DNA from: Zymoseptoria tritici IPO323
Taxonomy: Eukaryota; Ascomycota; Dothideomycetes; Mycosphaerellales; Mycosphaerellaceae
NCBI RefSeq assembly: GCF_000219625.1
Contig: NC_018215.1
Coordinates: 1,240,001-1,304,000, forward strand
Length of the DNA stretch: 64,000 nucleotides
Direction: 5' to 3'
Shown here: one piece after another, positions 52,765-63,113 of the stretch
Position numbering within the stretch: position 1 is the stretch's first letter
Layout: each line of letters starts with the position of its first letter
Position numbers and translations under genes: made by a program
The notes under the pieces: generated by a model
What the model saw: the letters and a program-made list of their open reading frames with translations, nothing else
Databases searched by the model: none
What the model was told of the DNA's origin: nothing

Positions 52765-53230
52765 GGCTGTCAAGAGGTCGAGCTATGGCCGTGACCAGCA
52801 ACGATCCCCGATGTCGGTCTGATGGGTAGCGAGCTATTGTAGTAGACTCGACTGGGCGTTTCTCCGGATATCTCTTTGTAATCGGGGGCAGATATGACCG
52901 GTGGTAACGATATCGACAATTCGGTGCACAGAAGTTGCAGTGTTTTGTATGTAGCAAAGAAGAGGTCGAAGTCCAAGCTGCATGGTGGCTGAGGTGTGCA
53001 CGAGGCTGGCTCCTACTGCGAGCTTGCTCCGAGCCGAAGATCTGCCGCTCGCAGCATTCACTCTTTTGACCTTGTTCGCTCACCTCAACGACATCGACCA
53101 CTTTATCATCGAACATCCATCGAATTCATCTTGAACATGACTTACACATCAACAGCAGTGACTTGAGACATTCAATCGAGTACTGATCTCCCCAGTCGAG
53201 CATTGGGCCACCGTCTATCGTCTTTCCGTC
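52765..53230. promoter_or_regulatory. Divergent promoter of LSB5 and the next gene
   Basis: 466 bp between facing-away start codons; frames in it show no motif. Confidence 0.45.
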
Positions 53231-54721
53231 ATGGCTGGATTCACAGCCATAAATAATGGTCTCAGACCAGGACCTGCAGCAATACCGCCCAAGAATGCTC
53301 TAGTCAACAGTGAATCGGCTGAGAGCGAAAATACTCCGACTACAATCGCCTCTCAGTATCTCGGACGTACAAATAACGAAGTAGCAGTACCGGCGAAACC
53401 TCCTGCCAGGAAGACAAGGTCGCAAGGCAAGAAGCGGTCTTCCAACGAACGCGACTCTCGAACTCCGAAGCGTCAACGTACAAGCAGTGTCAAAGATTGT
53501 CTGGCTGTCACGAAGGCTGGTGCTGCGCCAAAGAGTGATCGGCCAGCACCTCTCAAGCCGAATCAAAAGAAGAAGCGAACCTCCAGCAAGCCTACCCCGA
53601 GCTCAACTAAAGTAAGTACCATCACAGCCGAGTCAGAAGCGACTGCCGCGAAGCCCATATCTATCTACGCCCCATCAACTTCAATGGACGCACTCGATTC
53701 AACATCGATAGCCACGTCCTACGGTTTTGTCAAGGCCAACGGAGGTTCGGGCATTCTCTATCAAGGACCCTCATCGACCGCCTCGTTCTCAAGCGGCGTG
53801 GAGAATGCAATGCCGCTGTGGGATACACATGGGACAAGCCGTCGACGTGAAGCTCCGTCGAGTTCCGCGCAACGTGGGTCACCGTCCTTCGATCACGCCA
53901 GCGACACGTCACAATTCCAGCCGGCTCATCTCATCGGCCACGACGAAGCTATTGTTCAGCCTGGAGAGTTCTACGTGAGCGACGAAGAGTTCGGCGATAT
54001 TGAGTCTGCGGCACTCGAAGAACTCGCGGACGCTATCGAAGAGACCACCATCGTCACGCCTGCAACTCCTAACAAGCGAGAACGAAAGCTCAATATGCGA
54101 GATGTCGAAGAAAATGATGACTACGGCGGTGCTCTCATGTCTTTCACTGATCGACAAATACTGGGTAGGTGAGGGAGATGGCCATCGTGCGGCTCACATA
54201 CTAACACAGAAGCAGACAATCTCAAGAAAGTTGCCGAGACTACAGTCAAACCCATTGTCCGAGAACCTTTTCCAAATGCTATTCTGGATCGATCACCTGT
54301 CCACGGTGCGTCGAAAAGTGTCGTTCTTCGCACGTGTTTCCGCGTTGGTGAAGCGATATCAGCCGGTTGTCAAAGCGTTCGCACTGGCAATAACACAATC
54401 ATTGAGCTGTACGCTCGCGTGACATCCTCGTGGCGTGAACCAGCGCCAGGGCGCAAGCAACATTTCGTCTTCAAGGATCTGTACCACGACAGGCAACCTC
54501 ATCTCGAAGGAACATTTGAGCTTTGGGGACAAGCGCCGCTGTGGGACCTTGACAGCAAACCCTTACTTTTGGCGGACACACAAGGTACGATGTGCCGAGT
54601 GATCGCCAGGATGAGACGTGACGGACAGAAGTGGCGCCTGGAAGTGTTGAGCATATGGGAAGCGAGCTGGGAAGACATCGATTTCGTCGCGGGTATTTAT
54701 GCCGGGAGTGTTCAGAAGTGA
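53231..54721 (+). CDS. Conserved ascomycete protein of unknown function
   Basis: Exons 53231-54164 and 54210-54721, 481 residues; the 45-bp intron has GTAGGT, branch TACTAAC and ACACAG. Residues 1-310 are disordered, with a bipartite nuclear-signal-like cluster (KKRSSNERDSRTPKRQR) and an acidic patch (GEFYVSDEEFGDIE). The last 150 residues are a compact domain: PFPNAILDRSPVHGASKSVV, LRTCFRVGEAISAG, IIELYARVTSSWREP, HFVFKDLYHDRQPHLEGTFE, and WRLEVLSIWEASWEDIDFVA. The beta-rich pattern could be an OB-fold, but I cannot name the family. Nuclear, possibly nucleic-acid-linked, is inference only. Confidence 0.75.
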
Positions 54722-55183
54722 TCGAGCCTGCTTTCCATGCAGAAAATGTTCGGAGGAGATTGGGGGCGTCAGTGTGTGCAAGTATTTCAGGAGGGTATTC
54801 CAGTCTCGTATTCATACCGCTCAAGCAAAGTGTCGGAGGCATCTCTAGCCGACGGTTGGTGGGGCACTCTCGTCACGCTGTCTTACCTCACGTTGGCGCG
54901 CTCCGCGTGACGTTCTGATTGGTGTTGAGGATGAGATGATTCCTCGTGCGATTCAATGCTGAGAGCAGAGTCTCGTTCGTACATGTTCAGACATTGAAAA
55001 CTCCCACTTCTCAACTCTTACACTGCTACCACACAGCATATGGCCATGTCGTTCTGACCGTGTCTTTGTTCGACCTCCACTATCAAGCCTTGGCGTAATA
55101 CAGCTAGCTACCTCTCAAGGAGAGAAGCGATCCGCCTGGCCTGTCTGTCCGGAGGGCAAATGTTACAATCGTTGTTGTAAATC
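54722..55183. other. Intergenic
   Basis: 3' UTR of the preceding gene and promoter of the next, both on the plus strand. Nothing further seen. Confidence 0.5.
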
Positions 55184-57211
55184 ATGGCAGGCCTCGTAGA
55201 GCCCATTGCACGACCATCTTCGACGCCAGGGAAGGCACATCGCAGCTTTTCCGACCCGCCTTCAAATGGCCCCAACGGGCCTCTCGCGCCATCGCCTACC
55301 TTTCGAGAACGACTCGGCAGTCGAGACGACCATGCCATTCCCACGACACCGCGACCCATTCGACGACCCGATCTCCTCTCGCGGGGATTGACCCTCCAAC
55401 TCCCTCCGCCACGTGTGACCGAAGCCGTTCCTGCCAACACGCCGTTCGCCGTTCCGCTTTCACCAAAGCAAGTCGACTCGCACACGACGTTCATGCAGAC
55501 ACCGAGTCTGTCGCACTCGCCCGCCACCAGCCTACCGAGACACTCACGTGGACTGGACTTTTCAAGAGCGAGCACCAACCTGCACCACTCCACGATCCCC
55601 GTGCAAAGCAGTCCGGGATCTTCTCCGATCATCACTCAGAAGGCAGTGCCAATACCGGGGCGGAGGCTGTCGGTGAACAGCATGGCTCTCGACTCGCCGG
55701 TTCTCAATGGACACAGCGCGCCGTGGTCTGCATTCAACCCCGACAGAGGACAAATGAGCAGTTCGATGGGCAGCGTGAATATGCTGGGTTCTGGAAGTGA
55801 CGAGAGCAGCGACAGTGACGAAGATGCTAGCATGGGCGGAGACGACAACGAAGATCCGATGTTCACCACGCCACAAGTTCACAAGCTGCAGAATCCTCAT
55901 GCAGCAGCCACGCCATTCAATCCTCAAGCAACACCTACGGCTGCCGCGAGCACGGTTTGGGGCAGCGGAGCTCATTTCTCACCTGCACAGACTTCTCTCA
56001 TGAAGACGATGAGACGATCAAGCAGGGTACACAAGACTGGACGAAGAAGCAGGAAGAGCTCAAGCAGTGCTAGCGGTAGCGGATACAGTTCTGTGGCTTC
56101 TCCACGGAATGTTTCTCCCCCGCCCATGCGGAGCATCGAGTCAGCTGCTAACGGCGGCTACTTCTCGTGGACGAATGCGGCGCGGAGTAGACGGGAGAGC
56201 TTGGCTATGGGTACGGATGGACTTCACTTGTCTAGCGGGAATGACAGCGGAGACGAGGCAGCACCGACAGCGCCATCGACTCCAGGCGTGATCAGGCGAG
56301 TGGTCACCAGGCGGCAAAATCTTCTACCAAAGACGAAAGGCTTCGCACGCATCCGCGCTGCACTGGCCGAGGAAGCTGCTCCCGTTGACAGCGAAGTGAG
56401 ACGAGAGGCCGAGACGATCCGACAGGTGCGAGAGAGGGATAGCAGCGTCGGTCCTTTTGATTTGGAGCCTCCACAAAGTATGACTGCCCAATCTTCTCCA
56501 AATCTTTTGCCTGCGGTCCCCGAATCTGCCCAAGAAGACTTCGGATTGGAGCTCGACGGCGACGCAGGACCGAAAGCAGTTCCTCCGGGAACCAATTTCG
56601 CCGCACATGCGAGTCGTAATAGTGGAGGACTGGACTACTGGAACCGGTTCGATCCGTCCATGCGCACGCCGCCTCCGAATGGTACCCCAGGATTCCTGCG
56701 ACAAAGCAGCAGCATCATGTCGGATGGCACAATGGACTCGCCGATGGGTGACTTCACACAGTGGCGGCGCCCGCGAGCTCGGTCATCTGCTTCAGACGCA
56801 TCCGAAGCCTTTGTGCCATCTGCAGCCACACCCATGCCTGCGGGTGTGAACGACGACATGCACTTGAAGAAGTTCAAGCGCCGTCGCGAAGACGACTTTG
56901 ATATCGCAACGATCAAGCGACGCGCAGTATCTCCGGGAATGAGCGCGCAGAACAGTCCAATACTCACCAACTCGCCCTCGCAACGAGATTCGACTGGGTG
57001 GGGCATGCCTCCAGAACGAAAGGATAGGACGGGCACACCTTCGATGAGCGACGGTCCAATGCCTAGCTCACAGCCTCACCAGCAGACGCGGCCGGGAAGC
57101 TCGTTGAGTATGCCTTCGGGGAGTGGGAGTCTGGTCAGTCAGGGGAAGAAGCTGGGGTTGCAGCCCATGGCTGATACGAATGATGGCTTGATGAAAATGA
57201 GCATTGAATGA
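55184..57211 (+). CDS. Disordered, probably nuclear protein of unknown function
   Basis: Single exon, 675 residues, mostly low-complexity Ser/Pro with many SP and TP dipeptides, so a likely target of Cdc2- or MAP-type kinases. Short conserved-looking islands are: SRGLTLQLPPPR (about 67), a very acidic SDEDASMGGDDNEDPMF (about 212), KTMRRSSRVHKTGRRSRKSS (basic, about 275), and a helix VVTRRQNLLPKTKGFARIRA followed by ALAEEAAPVDSEVRREAETI (about 375-415). The C-terminal LKKFKRRREDDFD plus IKRR is a nuclear-signal candidate. The helix island looks like the functional core. Not recognised. Confidence 0.65.
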   Translation: MAGLVEPIARPSSTPGKAHRSFSDPPSNGPNGPLAPSPTFRERLGSRDDHAIPTTPRPIRRPDLLSRGLTLQLPPPRVTEAVPANTPFAVPLSPKQVDSHTTFMQTPSLSHSPATSLPRHSRGLDFSRASTNLHHSTIPVQSSPGSSPIITQKAVPIPGRRLSVNSMALDSPVLNGHSAPWSAFNPDRGQMSSSMGSVNMLGSGSDESSDSDEDASMGGDDNEDPMFTTPQVHKLQNPHAAATPFNPQATPTAAASTVWGSGAHFSPAQTSLMKTMRRSSRVHKTGRRSRKSSSSASGSGYSSVASPRNVSPPPMRSIESAANGGYFSWTNAARSRRESLAMGTDGLHLSSGNDSGDEAAPTAPSTPGVIRRVVTRRQNLLPKTKGFARIRAALAEEAAPVDSEVRREAETIRQVRERDSSVGPFDLEPPQSMTAQSSPNLLPAVPESAQEDFGLELDGDAGPKAVPPGTNFAAHASRNSGGLDYWNRFDPSMRTPPPNGTPGFLRQSSSIMSDGTMDSPMGDFTQWRRPRARSSASDASEAFVPSAATPMPAGVNDDMHLKKFKRRREDDFDIATIKRRAVSPGMSAQNSPILTNSPSQRDSTGWGMPPERKDRTGTPSMSDGPMPSSQPHQQTRPGSSLSMPSGSGSLVSQGKKLGLQPMADTNDGLMKMSIE

Positions 57212-57461
57212 GCTCAGGACAGACGGGACGGCATTGTATTTAGCGAAGGCGCTCAGGTGTTCTACAGTCATACTCGAATATCAGAAGTGAAGAATTGAAA
57301 CTATTTGTCGCCGTTATTGTCCTGACCTGGTTGCGATGTTGTACGAAAATGAGTTATCGTCCTGCGCCACGGTCCCGCCGACTGTTGCGGGGTCACCGAA
57401 GCGACTTCAAGCTGAACCACACCACCATAGTCCAACCGCTTCACTTGACAACAACAGCACA

Positions 57462-58565
57462 ATGGGATCCAAAGAGGCGACTATCGCCTCATTCATCGAA
57501 GCGGCGCCGCCAGGAGAGGTTGGCACAAATACACTGCTTTCGCGCGGAACACAACACTGACAGGACCTAGCTCATCAACGTAGTCAATGGTATTCATGCC
57601 CAAGCACCTACGAATCGGCCGAAGCAATAAATGCTTACACCGTCAATCAGACATCAAGACATTAGCGAGCAACCAACCGAACCTCCTCAACTCCCTCGAA
57701 CCGGCGTTCAAGAGATACAATGAAGAGCAGTACACAACGGTCAAGCTACCGGGAAGCAGCGAAGCAGTAAGAGACGCGCACAAGATGGGCTGAAGACAAC
57801 ATGGCTGACAATGGTCAGACGATCATAAGCCAGTACAACTCATTAGGCGACGGCCGATACTTCGACACAGCCAGCCAGACCTCATTCGCCGTCGACCATG
57901 CCACGCAGGTACGGCCACTCATCCACCACCATCCCGTCCTTCACCCAGCTCACCAAATCACAGCAAGCCTCGGACACACAACAACACCCTCTCGAATCCC
58001 AACACGCCGATCTCATCCGCTCCCTCCTGAAATCCTTCTCCACCGCCTCCGCCGAACACTTTCCCTCCTCCTCCATCGGCGTCTACCCCATCTCCTCCGA
58101 CTCCGCGATCGCCCTCGCCCTCGTAGCCAACAAATACTCCCCGAAAAACATGTGGAACGGCCGCTGGCGCAGTACATACACCTTCACCCCATCATCCAGC
58201 ACGCTCAGCGGGACCGTCAAAGCAGACGTGCACTACTACGAAGACGGCAACGTGCGCATGTCGACGAGCAAGAAGTTGGAATTGAGCGTTGGGTCGTCGG
58301 GTGGGAGTGCGGAGGGCGTGGTGAGGGAGATTGCGAAAGCGGAGAACAAATTCCAGGAGGAGCTGAATCGGGCTTTTGGGACATTGGCTGAGGGGAGTTT
58401 CAAGAGCTTGAGGAGGCAGTTGCCGGTCACGAGGCAGAAGATTGAGTGGGAGAAGTTGGGGAGTTATAGGGTAGGTGTTGAGGTGTTGATTGTATTTGGG
58501 GTTTGCGTATACTGACTTTTCTCTTGCAGGTTGGACAGGACATTGGTGGTGGTCGCTCGAAATGA
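57462..58565 (+). CDS. cap1: F-actin-capping protein subunit alpha
   Basis: Six exons: 57462-57518, 57569-57587 (19-bp microexon), 57651-57766, 57819-57908, 57964-58470 and 58530-58565, 274 residues, the normal length. Introns are 50-63 bp. Together they read FIEAAPPGEL, INVVNDIKTLA, RYNEEQYTTVKLPG, then IISQYNSLGDGRYFDTASQ, ALVANKYSPKNMWNGRWRS, and end VGQDIGGGRSK. Capping protein alpha binds beta to cap barbed ends of actin filaments at the cell cortex and patches. The first donor (GTTGGC) is weak, but the frame and family allow only this join. The C-terminal tentacle follows KIEWEKLGSYR. Firm. Confidence 0.92.
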
Positions 58566-58762
58566 TTGGAGTTGCAAACAGTCGAACGGGCCCAGTCAAA
58601 GAAGTCACAGCAACTGAAAGTCGCAGACGGTGCATGATGCTTGATGCAGGATCGTTGCATGTTCTAGGAATGCTACGGAGATATGACCAGCTGTCGATAG
58701 AGGATGATCTATCGCAAAGGCATCCAAGACTTTCCACCATCGAGACAATACCCACCCTCTTC

Positions 58763-60751
58763 TCACGACTTGATCCTCGCAGCCCGAAATCTGCTGACCT
58801 TCTTCATCTTCCCGTCCCTCTCTTCCATCAACTCGCCCTCCGCATCGTCCTCGTCGGGCGTACCCTTAAATCCACCTTGCTGACGAATGATATCGTTGCG
58901 ACGGCGGTAGTACTCAGCAGCGAGTTCGCGCCGCTGCATGACTTCATCCGGCTCGTCTTCTGACGGCGCTGCGACTCGCCGGCTAGGCGTCGGGCGCTCC
59001 ATGAGTTTTTCCGCCATGATCATGCCCGCGGGACCGGTGGGAAGTTCCTCGTAATCTGTTTCAACCTCGCGGGCTTTCTTGAACCGAGATGTCTTGGCCG
59101 GAGTTGGCGCTGAGGGCAGTGTTGGTTGACGGGTAGTGGAACGCTCAGCGACAGCACCGACGATAGGCGCGGCGTTCTCTGCGCCAGCTTGGGTCTTCTG
59201 CGCCTTGAGCGCGGGTGACTCGGGCTGCGCGACGTCCAGATCATCGGCGAAGCTAACGCGCTTCTTGCTGCCGCTTGATTTCTTCTCGCTGTCGGAGCTG
59301 AGGTCGGATGTTGAATTTCTCTTCTCGCGAATCACAAGTCGTCGAATATCCTCAGGGTTGATTTCAGGATCCAGAGCATTGACATCCTCCGGCGCGGGTG
59401 CGGGCCCAAGATTGCCGATGAGTCTGCTCTCAAGCTCTTTCATCTGCTTGTGGTAATCGTCGTCGATGACACGCTTCTTGGTTCGGCCGAATTCGTCCTC
59501 ATCCTCGTCGTCAGAGTCAGAGTGTCCGCTTGTGTATGGTGTGTCCTCGTCCTGGTATTCCGAAGATGCGTGGTCTGACGTCGACACCATGTCCTCCTCG
59601 TCCAGCTCGTAGTCATCGGGCTCGAGCTCCATCTCCGCTACCACATGGCCGACTTCGTTGAGATGGTAGTCCAGCATTTCGCGACGTAGTCTGGCGTCTT
59701 CCTCCGATTCGTTTTCGGGAATCACGATTTCCGTTGATTCCAATTTTCCCTCCTCATCGAGCAAAGCGACTTTCTCACCGGGCTTGAAGTACTGTCGCAA
59801 GGCCTTTTGCATGTCGGCTTTGAGATCATCGTCAGGCGCGACAGTCTTGGCAGGCTCAGCGGGGATCTCCTCAATTTGCGGTGAAAAGGAGACAGATCTC
59901 GAATCTGGTGGCGGCGCAGACGGCATGACGGCGACCTTCTCCGCGAACGACACGCTTTTCCTGCCATCTTCTGACTCTTGACGGATAAGAGCTGGCGCAG
60001 GCTTCGTGTCTGCGGTGAACGAAACACTCTTCTTACGGATGGATGGTCCATCAGAGCCGGCCTCGTCGACGTAAGCGTGTTTGGCTTCGCCGTTCGGCAT
60101 TTCTCGCGAAGTAGCATTCACAATGGCGGATGGAAGATTTGTTGCGCCGGTCTTCGTGGCTTTGTCGTTGTCTTCATCGTCCTCGGGCTCGCTCTCTACT
60201 GCTGATGAGAGATGGTTGAGTTCGCTATCTGACAGTCCGGCTTTTCGTAGAGCATCGACCAGCTTCGTCGTGGCGGCTTCGGGTTGCGACAAGGAGCTGG
60301 AGACGACATTTCCATCTTCGTCCAATTCCTCGTGGATTTCCGTCAGTGGCAAACCAGACTTCGCGCTGTCTCGATTCGCAGCAGAATATGCCGCGAAATC
60401 CAACTCCTCCAGTTTGGCTTCCGCATTAAAGAATTGACGTTGCACAGTTTCGATGTTCTTCTGCACGTATTCCTGACGCCGTGACACCATGCCGACGATC
60501 TGTGGACAAGTGCGAGGTGAATCGGTGTTCAGTCCAGCTAAATCGCGAATCTCCTTTTCGTTGACAAGTTCGCCGCTGTAGGATTTGCTGATGCTGATGA
60601 GGTCCAGTTCTTCGGGCTTCGCTTCCTGGATTTCTTCTTTGAAGCCCTCATACTCGGCCTCCCATGTTTGCCAGACCTTCAAGCTTTTACGCAGGTTTTG
60701 AAGTGTTTGTTCGAGAGCCTGACGTTGCTGTTCAAGCCTGAGGAGATCCAT
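58763..60751 (-). CDS. bud27: Unconventional prefoldin URI / Bud27-like
   Basis: Single exon, 662 residues, convergent with the capping-protein gene. The N-terminal 140 residues form the prefoldin-type helical hairpin (MDLLRLEQQRQALEQTLQNL ... YVQKNIETVQRQFFNAEAKL). Then come acidic and Ser-rich stretches, with three KSVSF-type motifs (KKSVSFTADT, RKSVSFAEKV, SRSVSFSPQ) that resemble phosphatase-1 docking sites. The C-terminus has the DUF3835 signature (AAEYYRRRNDIIRQQGGFKG ... KKVSRFRAARIKS). URI proteins help assemble RNA polymerases and TOR-linked complexes in the cytoplasm. Firm on family. Confidence 0.88.
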   Translation of the reverse strand: MDLLRLEQQRQALEQTLQNLRKSLKVWQTWEAEYEGFKEEIQEAKPEELDLISISKSYSGELVNEKEIRDLAGLNTDSPRTCPQIVGMVSRRQEYVQKNIETVQRQFFNAEAKLEELDFAAYSAANRDSAKSGLPLTEIHEELDEDGNVVSSSLSQPEAATTKLVDALRKAGLSDSELNHLSSAVESEPEDDEDNDKATKTGATNLPSAIVNATSREMPNGEAKHAYVDEAGSDGPSIRKKSVSFTADTKPAPALIRQESEDGRKSVSFAEKVAVMPSAPPPDSRSVSFSPQIEEIPAEPAKTVAPDDDLKADMQKALRQYFKPGEKVALLDEEGKLESTEIVIPENESEEDARLRREMLDYHLNEVGHVVAEMELEPDDYELDEEDMVSTSDHASSEYQDEDTPYTSGHSDSDDEDEDEFGRTKKRVIDDDYHKQMKELESRLIGNLGPAPAPEDVNALDPEINPEDIRRLVIREKRNSTSDLSSDSEKKSSGSKKRVSFADDLDVAQPESPALKAQKTQAGAENAAPIVGAVAERSTTRQPTLPSAPTPAKTSRFKKAREVETDYEELPTGPAGMIMAEKLMERPTPSRRVAAPSEDEPDEVMQRRELAAEYYRRRNDIIRQQGGFKGTPDEDDAEGELMEERDGKMKKVSRFRAARIKS

Positions 60752-61236
60752 GATGAATGAGGGCGTTTGTGGTGTCGATGGTGGTTGTGGTCAAGGATGC
60801 GAGTGATTCATGACGACGAAGTGTCGTGCACGCAGGAAGAACACAGGCGGGAAGGTTCAAAAGGTCGTCCGGCGAACCGGACCCACAAATTAAAGCCCCA
60901 AAGCTTCTTCGGCCGAGCACAAATTGTCACGTGAAAGTGACAGTCAAGTCACACGAGTGGACAGGATGAGCAATCGAACATGTGTTCGGACGTGTTCATT
61001 CTATACTGTAGCTGTCGTTTGCTTGGGCCGCTATGCTCCCTGTCTAGACTGACCACGTGTATCTTCTTGCCCAAATGCAACTAAGAAAATGAAGCCTGCC
61101 ATGACTTTTACCGCTCATTGGAAGTCAACCAGGTCGCTTGCATAACAAATATCCCGCTAGCAAAAGCACAGCACTGCTGCCAACGCATGCTCCACCCATG
61201 CCATGATGCTACACTGACCACAGCGCGAACCAGCCA
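60752..61236. other. Intergenic between bud27 and rei1
   Basis: Promoter of bud27 and 3' end of rei1. Two CACGTG words occur (near 60929 and 61053); their meaning is open. Confidence 0.45.
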
Positions 61237-62856
61237 CTACTGCAGGAGATGGTCCCTGAAGTGCTTTTGGAAGTTGCCTCTCCGGTTATTCCCCCATTGG
61301 TAGTCGGCTTCGGCTTTGCGCTGCTGCTTCTGTAGACGTTTCTCAAGCGCCTTGACCTCACGCTTCTTTGCTTCGCTGACACCAATCATACCCATACCGC
61401 CGTCGGCCCGGCTGACAACCTGGCGGCCACGTCCGTTGCGCTCCGTCTCTTCTTCCGCATCCTCATCGTCAGAGTGATGACGGCCCTGCTCGATCATGCG
61501 CTGTTGTTGGCGCTCTTCGGCGGATGGGTAGTTGCGGAGATTCTGTCGGTAGTATTGCTTCAGACTGCGGTGACCAGCAGTACGTCCCGACGGAAGATGC
61601 AGCTCGTAGTCGTCGTGGTATGCTGCACGAGATCCTTGATGCGCATGGGAATGGAAGCCGTCGCTGTTCTTGTGCGGTCGTGGGTCGGCGTGCGAATGAT
61701 GTCTGTGAAGTCCGAGTTGCGCGTACTTGTGGTCCTTGTCAATCGGCACGGAGGTGATCTCGTCTGTGGGTACAGAGGAGAGGGAACTCGCATCACTCTC
61801 CCAGCCTTCGTCGTCTCCATCCATCTCCACATCTTCTCCATTCTCGTTTTGCACAGTCGTCTTGGCTGCTCTCTTTGCCCCAAGACTCACTCCTCCGGGT
61901 ACATCCTCGTCCTCCTCACTCTCATCATCGGAATACGTTGAGCTGAAGTCGTAGAACTCACCAATGTCCATCTGCTCGTCTTCGGTAGCATATGCAATCA
62001 TGCAATGTCCTCGATCGCGCATATGAGTTTGTACGCCAGTGTCCGTGTGCATCTGCTTGTGGCAGTACAAGCACTGGTGTAGGACGATGACGGTTTCGCT
62101 GAGGTAATTGATGAGGCCGGCCAGGTCGACGAGGTATTCCTGCTCGGGAATGAAGCATCCGTGCTGTCGCGACATGTGGTTGACGTTGAGATCCATGGTT
62201 GGCGAAAGGTAGTTGCAGAACAAACATTGCTTGACGTCGGCTTTGTGCTCGTAGTCGTCGTCATCCTCTGCGGCGTCTCCGTTTGCAACACCTTGATTGC
62301 TCTGCGACGCGGTTGAGGGAGCTGAATTCTGTGGCCGTGCCGCTGGTGCAAGAGTCTCTTCGATCTTGGTCTGCTTGACAGCCTCCACGACCTCGTCGAA
62401 ATCCTCCTCCGCCGCGGGATCCGTCTCGGTCACTGTGCTTGCAGTCTCCATTGTCTCGCCCAACGTGAACGTAGAGTCTGCCATACTCTCAGTCTCGGCT
62501 CCATCCATACCGCGATATCTTGCCACAAAGAGCTTGTGCTTCTGGCTCCCCAAATGGTTGACGTATGCGCCTTCACTGTAGTATGTCTTGTCGCATGGCT
62601 CACATCTCTTTTCGAAGCTCGCTCGGGCAGCAGTCGCAGCAGCAGAGGCCTTGTTCGCAAGAACCTTCTCGGCGAATACCTCCGAAGTGAGCGGTGGGAG
62701 AGAGGCGACACGACGCTTCAGGTTGTATCGGTGCCAGTCACTCTGCATATGCGTTCGTTGCAGGTCTCCGGACTTGAACGCGACCTGGCAGGTGTTGCAG
62801 GTGAAGGGATGGGCTGATCCCTGCTGTCCAGCAGATGTCTGTACAAGAGTCGCCAT
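61237..62856 (-). CDS. rei1: Rei1, cytoplasmic 60S ribosome biogenesis factor
   Basis: Single exon, 539 residues. Four C2H2 fingers: about 20-42 (CNTCQVAFKSGDLQRTHMQS), 85-107 (CEPCDKTYYSEGAYVNHLGS), 211-235 (CLFCNYLSPTMDLNVNHMSR) and 262-284 (CLYCHKQMHTDTGVQTHMRD). The C-terminal part (LPSGRTAGHRSLKQYYRQNL and the basic KKREVKALEKRLQKQQRKAE) is the region that in yeast inserts into the polypeptide exit tunnel of pre-60S particles. It helps release Arx1-Alb1 and recycle shuttling factors in the cytoplasm. Firm. Confidence 0.93.
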   Translation of the reverse strand: MATLVQTSAGQQGSAHPFTCNTCQVAFKSGDLQRTHMQSDWHRYNLKRRVASLPPLTSEVFAEKVLANKASAAATAARASFEKRCEPCDKTYYSEGAYVNHLGSQKHKLFVARYRGMDGAETESMADSTFTLGETMETASTVTETDPAAEEDFDEVVEAVKQTKIEETLAPAARPQNSAPSTASQSNQGVANGDAAEDDDDYEHKADVKQCLFCNYLSPTMDLNVNHMSRQHGCFIPEQEYLVDLAGLINYLSETVIVLHQCLYCHKQMHTDTGVQTHMRDRGHCMIAYATEDEQMDIGEFYDFSSTYSDDESEEDEDVPGGVSLGAKRAAKTTVQNENGEDVEMDGDDEGWESDASSLSSVPTDEITSVPIDKDHKYAQLGLHRHHSHADPRPHKNSDGFHSHAHQGSRAAYHDDYELHLPSGRTAGHRSLKQYYRQNLRNYPSAEERQQQRMIEQGRHHSDDEDAEEETERNGRGRQVVSRADGGMGMIGVSEAKKREVKALEKRLQKQQRKAEADYQWGNNRRGNFQKHFRDHLLQ

Positions 62857-63113
62857 GTTGGAATACGTCGAAATGTTGTGATGCAGAGGTAGTTGTTGGT
62901 CATCTTCACGAAGGCGTACGGACAGAGAAATTCCTTAATCATGCAAGTGGCGGCTGACTCAAACAGGCATGGCGTCATGGTACGTTTGAACGGAGCTCAG
63001 CCCGAAACTCAAAGAAGGCCCGCGTTTCAAGATGTGAATGTGTAACATCTTCACACTCGACTAAACAACGACAACACTTCTTGCATGGGCGAGGCATCGT
63101 AGCAGTCAGCGCC

